From NCBI GenBank assembly GCA_023228725.1, contig JALOAQ010000063.1, positions 1-17,132 of the forward strand: a stretch of DNA of 17,132 nucleotides. The letters are read 5' to 3'. The DNA is from Bacteroidales bacterium (GTDB taxonomy: Bacteria > Bacteroidota > Bacteroidia > Bacteroidales > ML635J-15). Below are positions 1 to 5,961 of this stretch, piece by piece; position 1 is the stretch's first letter, and the number at the start of each line of letters is the position of its first letter. The translations under genes and the position numbers were made by a program. Under the pieces are notes generated by a model. It was not told the origin of the DNA, did not search any database, and was given only the letters and a program-made list of their open reading frames with translations.

Positions 1-1
1 A

Positions 2-706
2 GAAAAAGCCAATCCTGGTTTATTTGATGCGGCAGGAGAAAGCGAATATATCCGAAGAGATGGCGTTTCTGATTTTATTTTGGAACGTGCAAAGAAAATC
101 TATGGTAAAAATGTGAGCAAAGAAGATATTTTTTATTATGTATATGGTTTTCTGCACAGTGAGGATTATAGAAGGACTTTTGCCAATGATTTAAAAAAGA
201 TGTTGCCACGTTTGCCATTGGTAGATGATGTGCGAGATTTTTGGAAATTTAGCAATGCAGGTCGAAAATTAGCAGATTTACATCTTTATTATGAAGATTT
301 ACCAGCTTATGAAGGTGTTGAACTAAGTGGAGATTCTCAAGAGGATTTTCAGTTAAATCCAGATTTATATAAAGTACAAAAAATGCGTTTTCCAAAGAAA
401 GACCAAAAAGATAAAATAATTTACAATAGTAAAATAGTGTTGAGTAATATTCCTGAAAAAGCTTATGAATATATAGTCAATGGAAAATCTGCTATTGAGT
501 GGATAATGGAGCGTTATCAAGTTAGCACCGACAAAAAAAGTGGAATTACAAATGACCCAAACGATTGGGCAAAAGAACAGGATAAACCAAGATATATTTT
601 AGATTTATTATTAAGTATTATCAATTTAAGTATGCAAACTGTGGATATTGTGGCGGGTTTACCAAAAATAGAATTCGAAGAAATAAAAGAGGAAAATGTT
701 TTATAG
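2..706 (+). CDS. Type ISP restriction-modification enzyme, C-terminal part (5' end outside window)
   Basis: The frame is open from the first base, so the start lies upstream of the window; the TTG near base 80 is internal. About 234 residues are visible. They resemble the C-terminal specificity region of single-chain type ISP enzymes (LlaBIII-like helicase-methyltransferase-nuclease fusions, or the related DEAD/DEAH helicase family): an EDIFYYVYGFLHSEDYR segment, a LPRLPLV stretch, a GRKLADLHLYYE segment, a KMRFPKK patch and a late SAIEWIMERYQV...DKKSGITNDPNDW block, all in the family's usual order. In that family this part recognises the DNA target. It ends normally with TAG. The catalytic N-terminal two thirds cannot be seen, so activity is unknown. 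Assignment rests on remembered family motifs. Confidence 0.8.
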   Translation, partial: EKANPGLFDAAGESEYIRRDGVSDFILERAKKIYGKNVSKEDIFYYVYGFLHSEDYRRTFANDLKKMLPRLPLVDDVRDFWKFSNAGRKLADLHLYYEDLPAYEGVELSGDSQEDFQLNPDLYKVQKMRFPKKDQKDKIIYNSKIVLSNIPEKAYEYIVNGKSAIEWIMERYQVSTDKKSGITNDPNDWAKEQDKPRYILDLLLSIINLSMQTVDIVAGLPKIEFEEIKEENVL

Positions 707-791
707 AAGAAAAATAATACCGGAATTAATAGAATTATTAGGTGGAAAAGTAAAGATTTTTTGCAAAATAGCAAAAATCCCGTCAAAATAA
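696..791 (+). pseudogene. 31-codon stub of a gene start overlapping the type ISP gene end
   Basis: An ATG inside the last codons of the type ISP gene (different frame) opens a 31-residue ORF beginning MFYRRKIIPELIELLGGKVK and stopping at TAA. The first 20 residues look like the beginning of a family of small Bacteroidota proteins that start (M)YYRRKI..LLE.FGG.L (Panacea/SocA-like); this is recalled, not searched. After residue 20 the likeness is lost and a stop follows, so it reads as the start of a deleted gene. The overlap with the preceding gene suggests it was once translationally coupled to it. Chance resemblance cannot be excluded for so short a piece. Confidence 0.35.
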
Positions 792-859
792 GCATAATAT
801 TCAACAAATTTAGTACATTAAGAAGAGTTGTTAGTGCTTAGTATTTAGTTGTTAGTGGG

Positions 860-882
860 CGAAATGCGAGAAGCTCATTTCG
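860..882. repeat. REP-like imperfect palindrome, copy 1
   Basis: The 23-base stretch begins CGAAAT and ends ATTTCG, with an inner GAG/CTC pair, and can fold into a small hairpin with a two-base bulge. It is followed directly by 16-base tandem units. An identical copy lies at 1021-1043 in the same orientation and is also followed by 16-base units. Confidence 0.6.
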
Positions 883-936
883 ACTTTACAGACTATCGAC
901 TTTACAGACTTTCAACTTTACAGACTTTCAACTTTT
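881..936 (+). repeat. 16-base tandem repeats, array 1
   Basis: Three units of consensus CRACTTTACAGACTTT (881-896, 897-912, 913-928) plus a partial fourth. The units abut with no spacers, so this is not a CRISPR array. The second base varies between G and A. A longer array of the same unit lies at 1042-1105. Confidence 0.85.
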
Positions 937-993
937 TTTGAGCGTAGCGAAAAACGAAGAAGCCAAAATTAGTGTAAATTAGTGCAATTAGTG
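937..993. repeat. Interspersed-repeat debris between the two tandem arrays
   Basis: Contains TTTGAGCGTAGCGAAA, which recurs at 1009-1024 just ahead of the second palindrome, and a run of short AGTGTAAATTAGTGCAATTAG-type words. A similar word pattern occurs in reverse orientation around 1985-2005. No coding potential seen. Confidence 0.45.
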
Positions 994-1020
994 GTTGTCA
1001 TCTTCGAGTTTTGAGCGTAG

Positions 1021-1043
1021 CGAAATGCGAGAAGCTCATTTCG
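1021..1043. repeat. REP-like imperfect palindrome, copy 2
   Basis: Same 23 bases as 860-882, same orientation, again leading straight into 16-base tandem units. The palindrome plus tandem units therefore form a composite repeat present twice within 250 bases. Confidence 0.6.
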
Positions 1044-1105
1044 ACTTTACAGACTTTCGACTTTACAGACTTTCAACTTTACAGACTTTCAACTTTACAG
1101 ACTTT
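1042..1105 (+). repeat. 16-base tandem repeats, array 2
   Basis: Four complete units of CRACTTTACAGACTTT (1042-1057, 1058-1073, 1074-1089, 1090-1105) followed by a degenerate fifth. Apparent ORFs across it are repeat translations with no recognisable protein character. Confidence 0.85.
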
Positions 1106-1172
1106 CGACTTTTAACTTATTATAGCTTGGACAGTTTTGGATTATATTGGTTCATTTTTAATTGTTTTTTAT

Positions 1173-1814
1173 TTAATTTTTACTCAAAGATCTAATAAAG
1201 TCTCTTCCTTTCTGTGTTAAAAAGTATTGTTGTTTACTACTTGTTGGCTTTTCTGGAATTGTTAGTTCAATAAATCCACGTAGAATTGCTGGCTGAAGGT
1301 AATTATATAAAAAAGTTGGACGATGTTTAATATTGACAGCTTTCATAAGTTCATTACGATTATAATTTCTTTCTTTCATTACAGAAATCAAACTCAATAC
1401 CTGTTCGGTAACCTGTTCGGTATCTTGTTCGGTATCTTGTTCGGTATCTTGTTCGGTATCTTGTTCTGTATTTGGTTGGCTAAGCACCTTACCTGAAGGC
1501 AAGACCACTCGCAAAAAATTCTCCGAAAAATGAAAACATTCTTTATCGTAAGTTTCCAAAATTCTGGGTATTCCTGAACCTAATTGTTCTACCAAATCCA
1601 AATCTTTAAAAATACGCATCAACTCTTTGTTTCTGAGTATGGTAAATCCTAAGAAAAACTCTTCTTCAGATAATCCTTGCGGTAAACTACCATAAGAAGT
1701 GATTTCTAATCTATCGTCAAATATTTCAAATTTTGGAGCAACTTCCCGTGTATAATCATTATGAACAAAAGCATTGATTACCGTTTCTCTTAGAGCTATT
1801 GCATTCCATAATCG
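1173..1814 (-). pseudogene. AlbA_2/RecG-C-like ATP-binding protein, C-terminal half only
   Basis: The frame is open from a stop at 1815-1817 down to TAA at 1173 (213 codons). The first 60 codons have no likely start but match the C-terminal GHKL-type ATPase region of AlbA_2 (Schlafen-like) ATP-binding proteins: WNAIALRETVINAFVHNDY, then EIFDDRLEITSYGSLPQGLS, then KELMRIFKDLDLVEQLGSGI. The N-terminal AlbA_2 domain (roughly 250 residues in such proteins) is missing. After the ATPase part come four TEQD and two TEQV units and a winged-helix-like tail (MKERNYNRNELMKAV onward). A TTG near 1622 could start a shorter product, but that would cut through the ATPase domain. Immediately upstream lies a fragment of a transposase start (1809-1856), so the 5' half was lost by rearrangement. 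Confidence 0.75.
1401..1472 (-). repeat. Six 12-base tandem repeats encoding TEQD/TEQV
   Basis: Six consecutive 12-base units (1401-1412 to 1461-1472) inside the ATPase remnant. The three units 1425-1460 are identical; the others differ by one or a few bases. They encode a T-E-Q-[DV] linker between the ATPase part and the winged-helix tail. Similar TEQV runs are familiar in this protein family, and the unit count can change by slippage without shifting frame. Confidence 0.85.
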
Positions 1815-1856
1815 TTATTCTTTTCCGTTGTGGGAAATTTTTGTTATTTTGATTAT
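1809..1856 (-). pseudogene. Fragment of a RAYT (TnpA_REP) gene start, second copy
   Basis: Bases 1817-1856 are identical to 2934-2973, a 40-base perfect repeat in the same orientation. At the second location it encodes the beginning of the transposase (NQNNKNFPQRKR). Here the likeness continues for a few more bases (CGATTA on the - strand) and then switches directly into the ATPase coding sequence. It marks a recombination or deletion junction between a transposase start and an AlbA_2 ATPase gene. Confidence 0.8.
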
Positions 1857-2069
1857 TGACCTGCATTTTACCAAATATAAACCTATCAAATAATAAGTGC
1901 AATTTAATACAAAAATACATTTTAAGTGTTAAAAAATAAAATTTATTCTATTAAGCTTAAAATTAATATAGTTTGTAATAGTTTTTACACCAATTACACT
2001 AGCCCCAACACAATATGCAAATAAACAAAAATAAGAATAAAGAAAAGTTGAAATTGAATATTTACTTTT
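1857..2069. other. AT-rich stretch without a recognisable gene
   Basis: No convincing ORF of known type. On the - strand the frame entering from the stub at 2108 stays open to 1929 and would add a hydrophobic, unrecognised tail. Around 1985-2005 there is a reverse-orientation version of the AGTGTAA/TTAGTG words seen at 970-993, suggesting interspersed-repeat debris. Confidence 0.5.
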
Positions 2070-2108
2070 TAGCTTGCATTCGATATGTTTGTTTTCAGTG
2101 GGTTTCAT
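2070..2108 (-). pseudogene. Start stub of an AlbA_2-type ATPase gene, copy A
   Basis: The ATG at 2108-2106 overlaps the TGA of the shortened RhuM gene (ATGA). The first 12 codons read MKPTENKHIECK, close to the ENKHIEYK start typical of AlbA_2 ATP-binding proteins as I recall them. The likeness ends after codon 12, although the frame stays open to 1929 (59 residues). A near copy lies at 2625-2669. The C-terminal half of such an ATPase lies 290 bases downstream on the same strand, so stub and half-gene may once have been one gene. Confidence 0.55.
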
Positions 2109-2614
2109 TTTTTAGAAATTAAATTTTTAATATCTTGCTCCAACTCTTTAAAACTTTCTTCTTTTATCAATTCCTTTTGAGTTATGCGGTATTTCTCAAG
2201 TTCTTGTAATTCGTTGAAATAATTCATCGAGTTGCCCGACTTAAAACGGTCGTCATTCAGTGTGAAGCCTTTGATGATGTATTCTTTGAGCCGTTGCGTA
2301 GCCCAAATTCGGAATTGCGTTCCTTGCAATGATTTTACACGATAACCAACAGAGATGATAAGGTCAAGATTGTAATAATTTACATCATAATTTTTACCAT
2401 CACTTGCAGTTGTTCGGAATTTCCGAACAACTGAAATTTCATTCAGTTCCCCCTCTTCAAAAACATGCTTTATATGCTCACTTATAGTAGCCTTTGACTT
2501 TTTAAATAGTTCACAAATTTGGGCTTGCGTAAGCCAAACAGTTTCGTCTTCTATACGCACATCTATTTTGATGTTGCCGTCAGGATTTTGGTAGATAATA
2601 ATGTCACTGGTCAT
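2105..2614 (-). CDS. Shortened RhuM-family protein (internal deletion likely)
   Basis: 169 residues starting MTSDIIIYQNPDG. The first 135 align by eye with the full-length RhuM relative at 3201-4205: VWLTQAQICELF, SVVRKF.TTASDGKNY, the YNLDLIISVGYRV segment, GTQFRIWATQRLKEYIIKGF and a DDRF...YFNEL block. The full-length neighbour then carries about 200 more residues. Here the sequence passes at once to a short charged tail (ELEKYRITQKELIKEESFK) that looks like the end of a RhuM protein, so roughly 140 codons appear to have been removed in frame. RhuM proteins have no settled function and are frequent passengers in type I restriction loci. The stop overlaps an ATPase start stub (ATGA). It may be a pseudogene or a working short form. 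Confidence 0.7.
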   Translation of the reverse strand: MTSDIIIYQNPDGNIKIDVRIEDETVWLTQAQICELFKKSKATISEHIKHVFEEGELNEISVVRKFRTTASDGKNYDVNYYNLDLIISVGYRVKSLQGTQFRIWATQRLKEYIIKGFTLNDDRFKSGNSMNYFNELQELEKYRITQKELIKEESFKELEQDIKNLISKK

Positions 2615-2624
2615 AATTTAAAAA

Positions 2625-2669
2625 TCATTTTTGCTTGTATTCGATATGTTTGTTTTTGCTGAATTTCAT
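2625..2669 (-). pseudogene. Start stub of an AlbA_2-type ATPase gene, copy B
   Basis: The ATG at 2669-2667 overlaps the TGA of the transposase remnant (ATGA) and opens 14 codons, MKFSKNKHIEYKQK, then TGA. It matches copy A at 2070-2108, including an 18-base identical core, and the usual NKHIEYK start of AlbA_2 ATP-binding proteins. The short RhuM gene begins 11 bases further on. Confidence 0.55.
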
Positions 2670-2983
2670 GTTTTAAAAAATTTATCGTCTGCCCATTTTG
2701 CAGGGTTGTTTTTAATATAATTGGAAATACGTTGATATGCCTGTTCGTTACGTATGATATTATCCCAAAAACTGCGTTGCCATAATTTTTCAACCATTTT
2801 ACCGGCATCATTCAATATCATTTTCCCATTTATTATTTGACCAAATGGCATCATCCCCGGATTTTTTAAACTATCAATGCATATCGTAATAAAATACAAT
2901 CCTGCCTGCGAATAATCGTAATTTTTTAATCGCATTCTTTTCCGTTGTGGGAAATTTTTGTTATTTTGATTATGTTGGTTCAT
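2666..2983 (-). pseudogene. RAYT (REP-associated tyrosine transposase, Y1_Tnp family), middle deleted
   Basis: 105 residues starting MNQHNQNNKNFPQRKR. The N-terminal part has the family's RLKNYDYSQAGLYFITICID strand and a GQIINGKMILNDAGKMVEK block. It then jumps straight to the family's C-terminal block LWQRSFWDNIIRNEQAYQRI..YIKNNPAKW. Intact relatives are near 180 residues or more, and between these blocks they carry the MPNHFH (HUH) metal-binding motif needed for single-strand cleavage. No H-x-H occurs in this protein. The C-terminal helix that should hold the catalytic tyrosine is kept. It therefore cannot be an active transposase, though it might still bind DNA. RAYTs mobilise or maintain REP palindromes, and REP-like palindromes lie on both sides. 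Start chosen at ATG 2983. Confidence 0.85.
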
Positions 2984-2997
2984 TTTTATATGTTTTT

Positions 2998-3214
2998 TTA
3001 TATTATCATTCGTGTTAAAAACAAGTCTTTTAATTCTTCGAGTTTTTGGTTTTCTAAATTACAAGTCAATTTGGAATAAATATTTTTGAATACTCAAGCC
3101 CATCAACGGCAAATCTTCATTTTCCGTATTCCTTACATCAACTCTTTGGATAAAATCGCCTAATCGCCTGCCTGTGCGTTGTTGGCAGACAGGTTTGTAG
3201 TTATTTTTTTTCAT
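2998..3214 (-). pseudogene. hsdS: hsdS (type I restriction specificity subunit): both ends kept, middle lost
   Basis: An ATG at 3214, overlapping the end of the RhuM gene, opens a 51-residue ORF (3059-3214) containing LGDFIQRVDVRNTENEDLPL and MGLSIQKYLF, the typical opening of Bacteroidota HsdS. It hits TAA just after the joint. In the next frame, from about 3072 to TAA at 2998, reads LTCNLENQKLEELKDLFLTRM, the typical C-terminal end of HsdS. The two target-recognition domains and the central helix (about 350 residues) are gone, and the two ends are out of frame. Eleven residues near the start (about residues 7-17) appear to be an insertion derived from a REP-like palindrome. A RhuM gene next to hsdS is a common arrangement in type I operons. 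Confidence 0.75.
3167..3193. repeat. REP-like palindrome inserted in the hsdS remnant
   Basis: CCTGCCTG at 3167-3174 faces CAGACAGG at 3186-3193, an 8-base-pair stem with one G-T mismatch around an 11-base loop. It lies inside the start of the hsdS remnant, where it adds residues PVCQQRTGR between NYK and RLGDF. On the - strand it is followed by a tandem AGGCGATT AGGCGATT, which could be an insertion footprint. A RAYT remnant begins 184 bases away. Confidence 0.55.
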
Positions 3215-4205
3215 GCTCCTTTTTTATTATTTCTTCCAAATATCTTAAATCTTCTAAGTCAGCCTCCTTAGCTTCAATGCTTTTACGTCTTTGGTCAAAT
3301 TGCTCATAAACTTCATAAGCTTTCAATTTCATTTCTTCATTTGATATTTTACCTAAATTTTGGAGTACTTGCTTTTCGTTAAACTCCAATAGTTTATCAA
3401 CGTTATTTCTCCAATAATCTAATGTTAAATCCTTGCGATCTTTTACCCTTAATTCCGCAGATTCTAAAAAGATAAGGGTTAATCTGTTTAAAATATCTAT
3501 TTCTTCTTCGTTCAAATAATTTTTAGCGGTCAAAATATCTTGTTTACGTACAACTTTCCCTTTCCAAGAAGTGAGTGCCATATTGGGTTTTGTTGCATCG
3601 GCTCTATTAACAATAATCTCGGCAACTGTTTGAAGCGTTACAGCATACAGCAATTTATTTTGTGTTTCTGCAAAAAACATTTGTGTGGCTTTATCACTTG
3701 CATCATAATCACTACTCAAAGAAAGTAAATCACGAACTTTTTGGTAAAACCTCTTTTCAGAAGCTCGTATATCACGGATTCTTTCTAAAAGTTCATCATA
3801 ATAATCTGGTCTGCCGTCTGGATTTTTTAATCTCTCATCATCCATTACAAATCCTTTGACAATAAATTCTTTTAGATTATTATTTGCCCAAATCCTAAAT
3901 TGCGTTCCTCGCTTACTTCTTACCCTAAAACCAATGGCTAAAACCATATCAAGACTATAAAAAGTAACTGTATAATTTTTACCATCCGAGGCAGTTGTAA
4001 AGTAATTCTTTACAACTGAATTCTCTTCTAACTCTCTGTCCTCCAACACACTCTTAATATGTTGACCTATGTTTTGCTTAGAGGTGTTAAAAAGTTCAGC
4101 CAACTGATTCTGATTCATCCATATATTGCCATCTCTCGCCATTAAAGTTAGTTTGGCTTTGCCGTCGTCGGTTTGATAAATGATTATTTCCGAATTATTT
4201 TCCAT
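3201..4205 (-). CDS. RhuM-family protein, full length
   Basis: 334 residues starting MENNSEIIIYQTDDG. It has the Virulence_RhuM domain signature: IWMNQNQLAELF with a helix-turn-helix-like SKQNIGQHIKSVL segment (about residues 31-53), NSVVKNYFTTASDGKNYTV, GTQFRIWANNNLKEFIVKGF, then ERIRDIRASEKRFYQKV and a long C-terminal part (about 150-334) that includes the RLTLIFLESAEL segment and a charged coiled tail. Length and order look complete. The family is named after a Salmonella pathogenicity-island gene. Its molecular function is not settled; DNA binding is suggested by the N-terminal fold. It starts 18 bases after the truncated endonuclease remnant, and its stop overlaps the start of the hsdS remnant. 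It is the only fully intact-looking gene between 1173 and 5953. Confidence 0.85.
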   Translation of the reverse strand: MENNSEIIIYQTDDGKAKLTLMARDGNIWMNQNQLAELFNTSKQNIGQHIKSVLEDRELEENSVVKNYFTTASDGKNYTVTFYSLDMVLAIGFRVRSKRGTQFRIWANNNLKEFIVKGFVMDDERLKNPDGRPDYYDELLERIRDIRASEKRFYQKVRDLLSLSSDYDASDKATQMFFAETQNKLLYAVTLQTVAEIIVNRADATKPNMALTSWKGKVVRKQDILTAKNYLNEEEIDILNRLTLIFLESAELRVKDRKDLTLDYWRNNVDKLLEFNEKQVLQNLGKISNEEMKLKAYEVYEQFDQRRKSIEAKEADLEDLRYLEEIIKKEHEKK

Positions 4206-4223
4206 AGTCTTATAATTTATAGC

Positions 4224-4361
4224 CTAAGTTTGAAAAAACTTATTCTCATTTTCTTTGATATTGCATATAGCTAAAAATGTTAAAGCCGCCATTTCGTTGT
4301 ATTGTGCTGGTGGCAATCCTAAGGCTCTTAATATCTCTTGTGCTTCTTTTATTTTATTCAT
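4224..4361 (-). pseudogene. PstI/BsuBI-type restriction endonuclease, N-terminal 45 codons only
   Basis: ATG at 4361 lies one base after the methyltransferase stop. The 45-residue ORF (IKEAQEILRALGLPPAQYNE, then LTFLAICNIKENEN) closely resembles the opening of R.PstI as I remember it (KEAKEILKALGLPPQQYN ... LLALANIKPED). PstI-type endonucleases are around 320 residues, so nearly 90% is missing, including the catalytic half. After NIKENEN the sequence becomes FFQT-stop and then runs into the RhuM gene. The partner methyltransferase is also broken, as expected once the endonuclease threat had gone. PstI recognises CTGCAG; this stub cannot cut. Confidence 0.75.
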
Positions 4362-4362
4362 A

Positions 4363-5961
4363 TTAGTTCAGTATTACTTCTAATTCAAATAGTTCTTTCA
4401 CAATGTTGTTTACATTATTCATTGAATAATCATTGGATAGAATGATTTTATTGCCTATTTCTTTTATATTGTTTAATGGTGGAAACCTCATTTCTCTTAA
4501 TTCTGTTGCACTCACATTAACGTTACCATTAAAGATTTGAAAGTAAGTGTCAAACAATTCACTATTAAGCAAAGCACAAAGTCCAACTACTTCACCTCTG
4601 TCTAAATGCCCATCCTTCCTATATATGTAATTTACTTTGTTTTCAACTCCAATATAATCTGATTTTACATAGTTACAGAAATAAGGTGCTGCGATTAATC
4701 TGCTCTTATCGTCTTTAGTGCTAAATCGTCTTAAAAAAATGTAGTTCTTGTTAGGAATTAGCAAGGATTTTGAATTGCTTTCTATTCTAATATATTGCCC
4801 TTTTTTTGTAAGTTTTTTTGGTCATTCCAAAACCATTTTATTTACGTTTTGCAACCAAAATAATGGAGATAAAAAGACTGTTTCGTTTTCGTAATTATTT
4901 TGAATAAAATCCAACGCCCGAAACGAAACAACAGGGCCCGTGGAAATTTTTATGTTAAAATCGGCTAGAACATTTTTCCAAGAAGATATTAAACTCAAAA
5001 CATTTTCTTCTTTGTCACTCGTAGGCAAATGTAAAATTTTATGCATTGAGTTTAAGTCGATGAGTTTCGAAACATTGAAATATTTAATTGATGGTTCAAA
5101 AATATCTTTAATACCAGTACTTGAGGATATATACACTTTCTTGTTTAGGTTTATTTCTTCTCTGATTGCTTTAATTACAACTGTTTCTTGTAACACACTA
5201 TCACGGTTGAATGTGTCTTTTCGAGAATTGAATAAATGTATCTTGTCAATCTGTACTGTATTGAAAAACATTTCTCTGAATGCTCTGAAGTAATTTCCAG
5301 AAGCAAAACTTCTTGGTGTAATAAAAATTAATTCGCCATTTTCCGAAAGTAGTTTGGCTGCAATTCCCATAAAAATTGAATAAATATTTGGCTGTCCGCT
5401 AACTAACTCTTGTGAGGCAATTACTCTTTTATCATTTTTCGAAAGTTTGAAGTAAGGAGGATTTGAAATGATAATATCGAAATTTTTATTTATACTTTTT
5501 GTTTTTTTAAACAAATTTGGCTGTATGTTTTCTTTAAGAACAGGAGCGTTTTCCAAAACAAAATCAGTGGAGTGGAGTGTGTAGTTCAATTGTGTCCCTC
5601 TATTTAAAAGCCAATCTTTTAAATAGTCGAGCGTTTTTTTTGAATACGGAATTAACTCACTGTCTGTCTCATAAGCTACTAAGTCAATTGTTTCAATAGC
5701 CTTCTGTGATTCTATTAAATGCTCAACTAAAGCACAAGACAAAATAGACGTGCCACAACCAGGGTCTAAAATTTTGATTCTTGTTTTTGAAAGCTTGCAA
5801 AAGGAAGCTAGAAGTTTAGCGATTGGATTAGGCGTAAAAAATTGTCCGTTGATTTTCTTGTGTGAAGTTGTTACTTGTTGCGTGTAATAAATACCTAACC
5901 TGTCTGCAAAATCACTTGGCAGTTCTTGATTGAATGCTTGTATATTTATTGTTTTATTCAT
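4363..5961 (-). pseudogene. PstI/BsuBI-type N6-adenine DNA methyltransferase with an in-frame TGA
   Basis: The reading frame covers 532 codons, about the size of M.PstI, but has one TGA at 4824-4822 (codon 380). The two halves are in the same frame, so this is a nonsense change and not a frameshift. The first 379 residues hold SAM-site motif X (GQFFTPNPIA, about 39-48), motif I (ILDPGCGTSI, 64-73) and the catalytic NPPY (167-170). After the stop the frame continues PKKLTKKGQYI, then LLIPNKNYIFLRRFSTKDD and the usual C-terminal part. The position corresponds to a Trp-Pro step (LE-W-PKK) in relatives as I recall them, so TGG to TGA is the simplest history. The first part keeps the catalytic motifs but lacks much of the target-recognition region. 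The start overlaps the controller gene by 8 bases, and the endonuclease stub follows directly. Likely target CTGCAG, from homology only. Confidence 0.85.

Noticed and set aside
517..807. - strand ORF of 96 codons opposite the type ISP gene end
   Set aside because: An antisense shadow of a conserved coding region and of AT-rich sequence.
881..1105. CRISPR array
   Set aside because: The 16-base units abut directly with no unique spacers, and no cas genes are present.
995..1195. + strand ORF of 66 codons
   Set aside because: It is a translation of the 16-base tandem repeats (FTDFRLY words) with no protein character of its own.
1173..1622. A complete 149-residue regulator starting at TTG 1622
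   Set aside because: The same frame continues upstream with conserved ATPase residues (WNAIALRETVINAFVHNDY), so the TTG is internal to a truncated larger protein.
2611..2811. - strand ORF of 66 codons overlapping the RAYT remnant
   Set aside because: It lies in another frame over the conserved transposase C-terminal block and shows no family features.
4822..4824. In-frame TGA read as tryptophan (recoded genetic code) or selenocysteine
   Set aside because: TGA is the normal stop of full-length purD (11546-11548) and of the glycosyltransferase (7903-7905), and no selenocysteine-type hairpin is apparent. A nonsense mutation in a dispensable gene is simpler.
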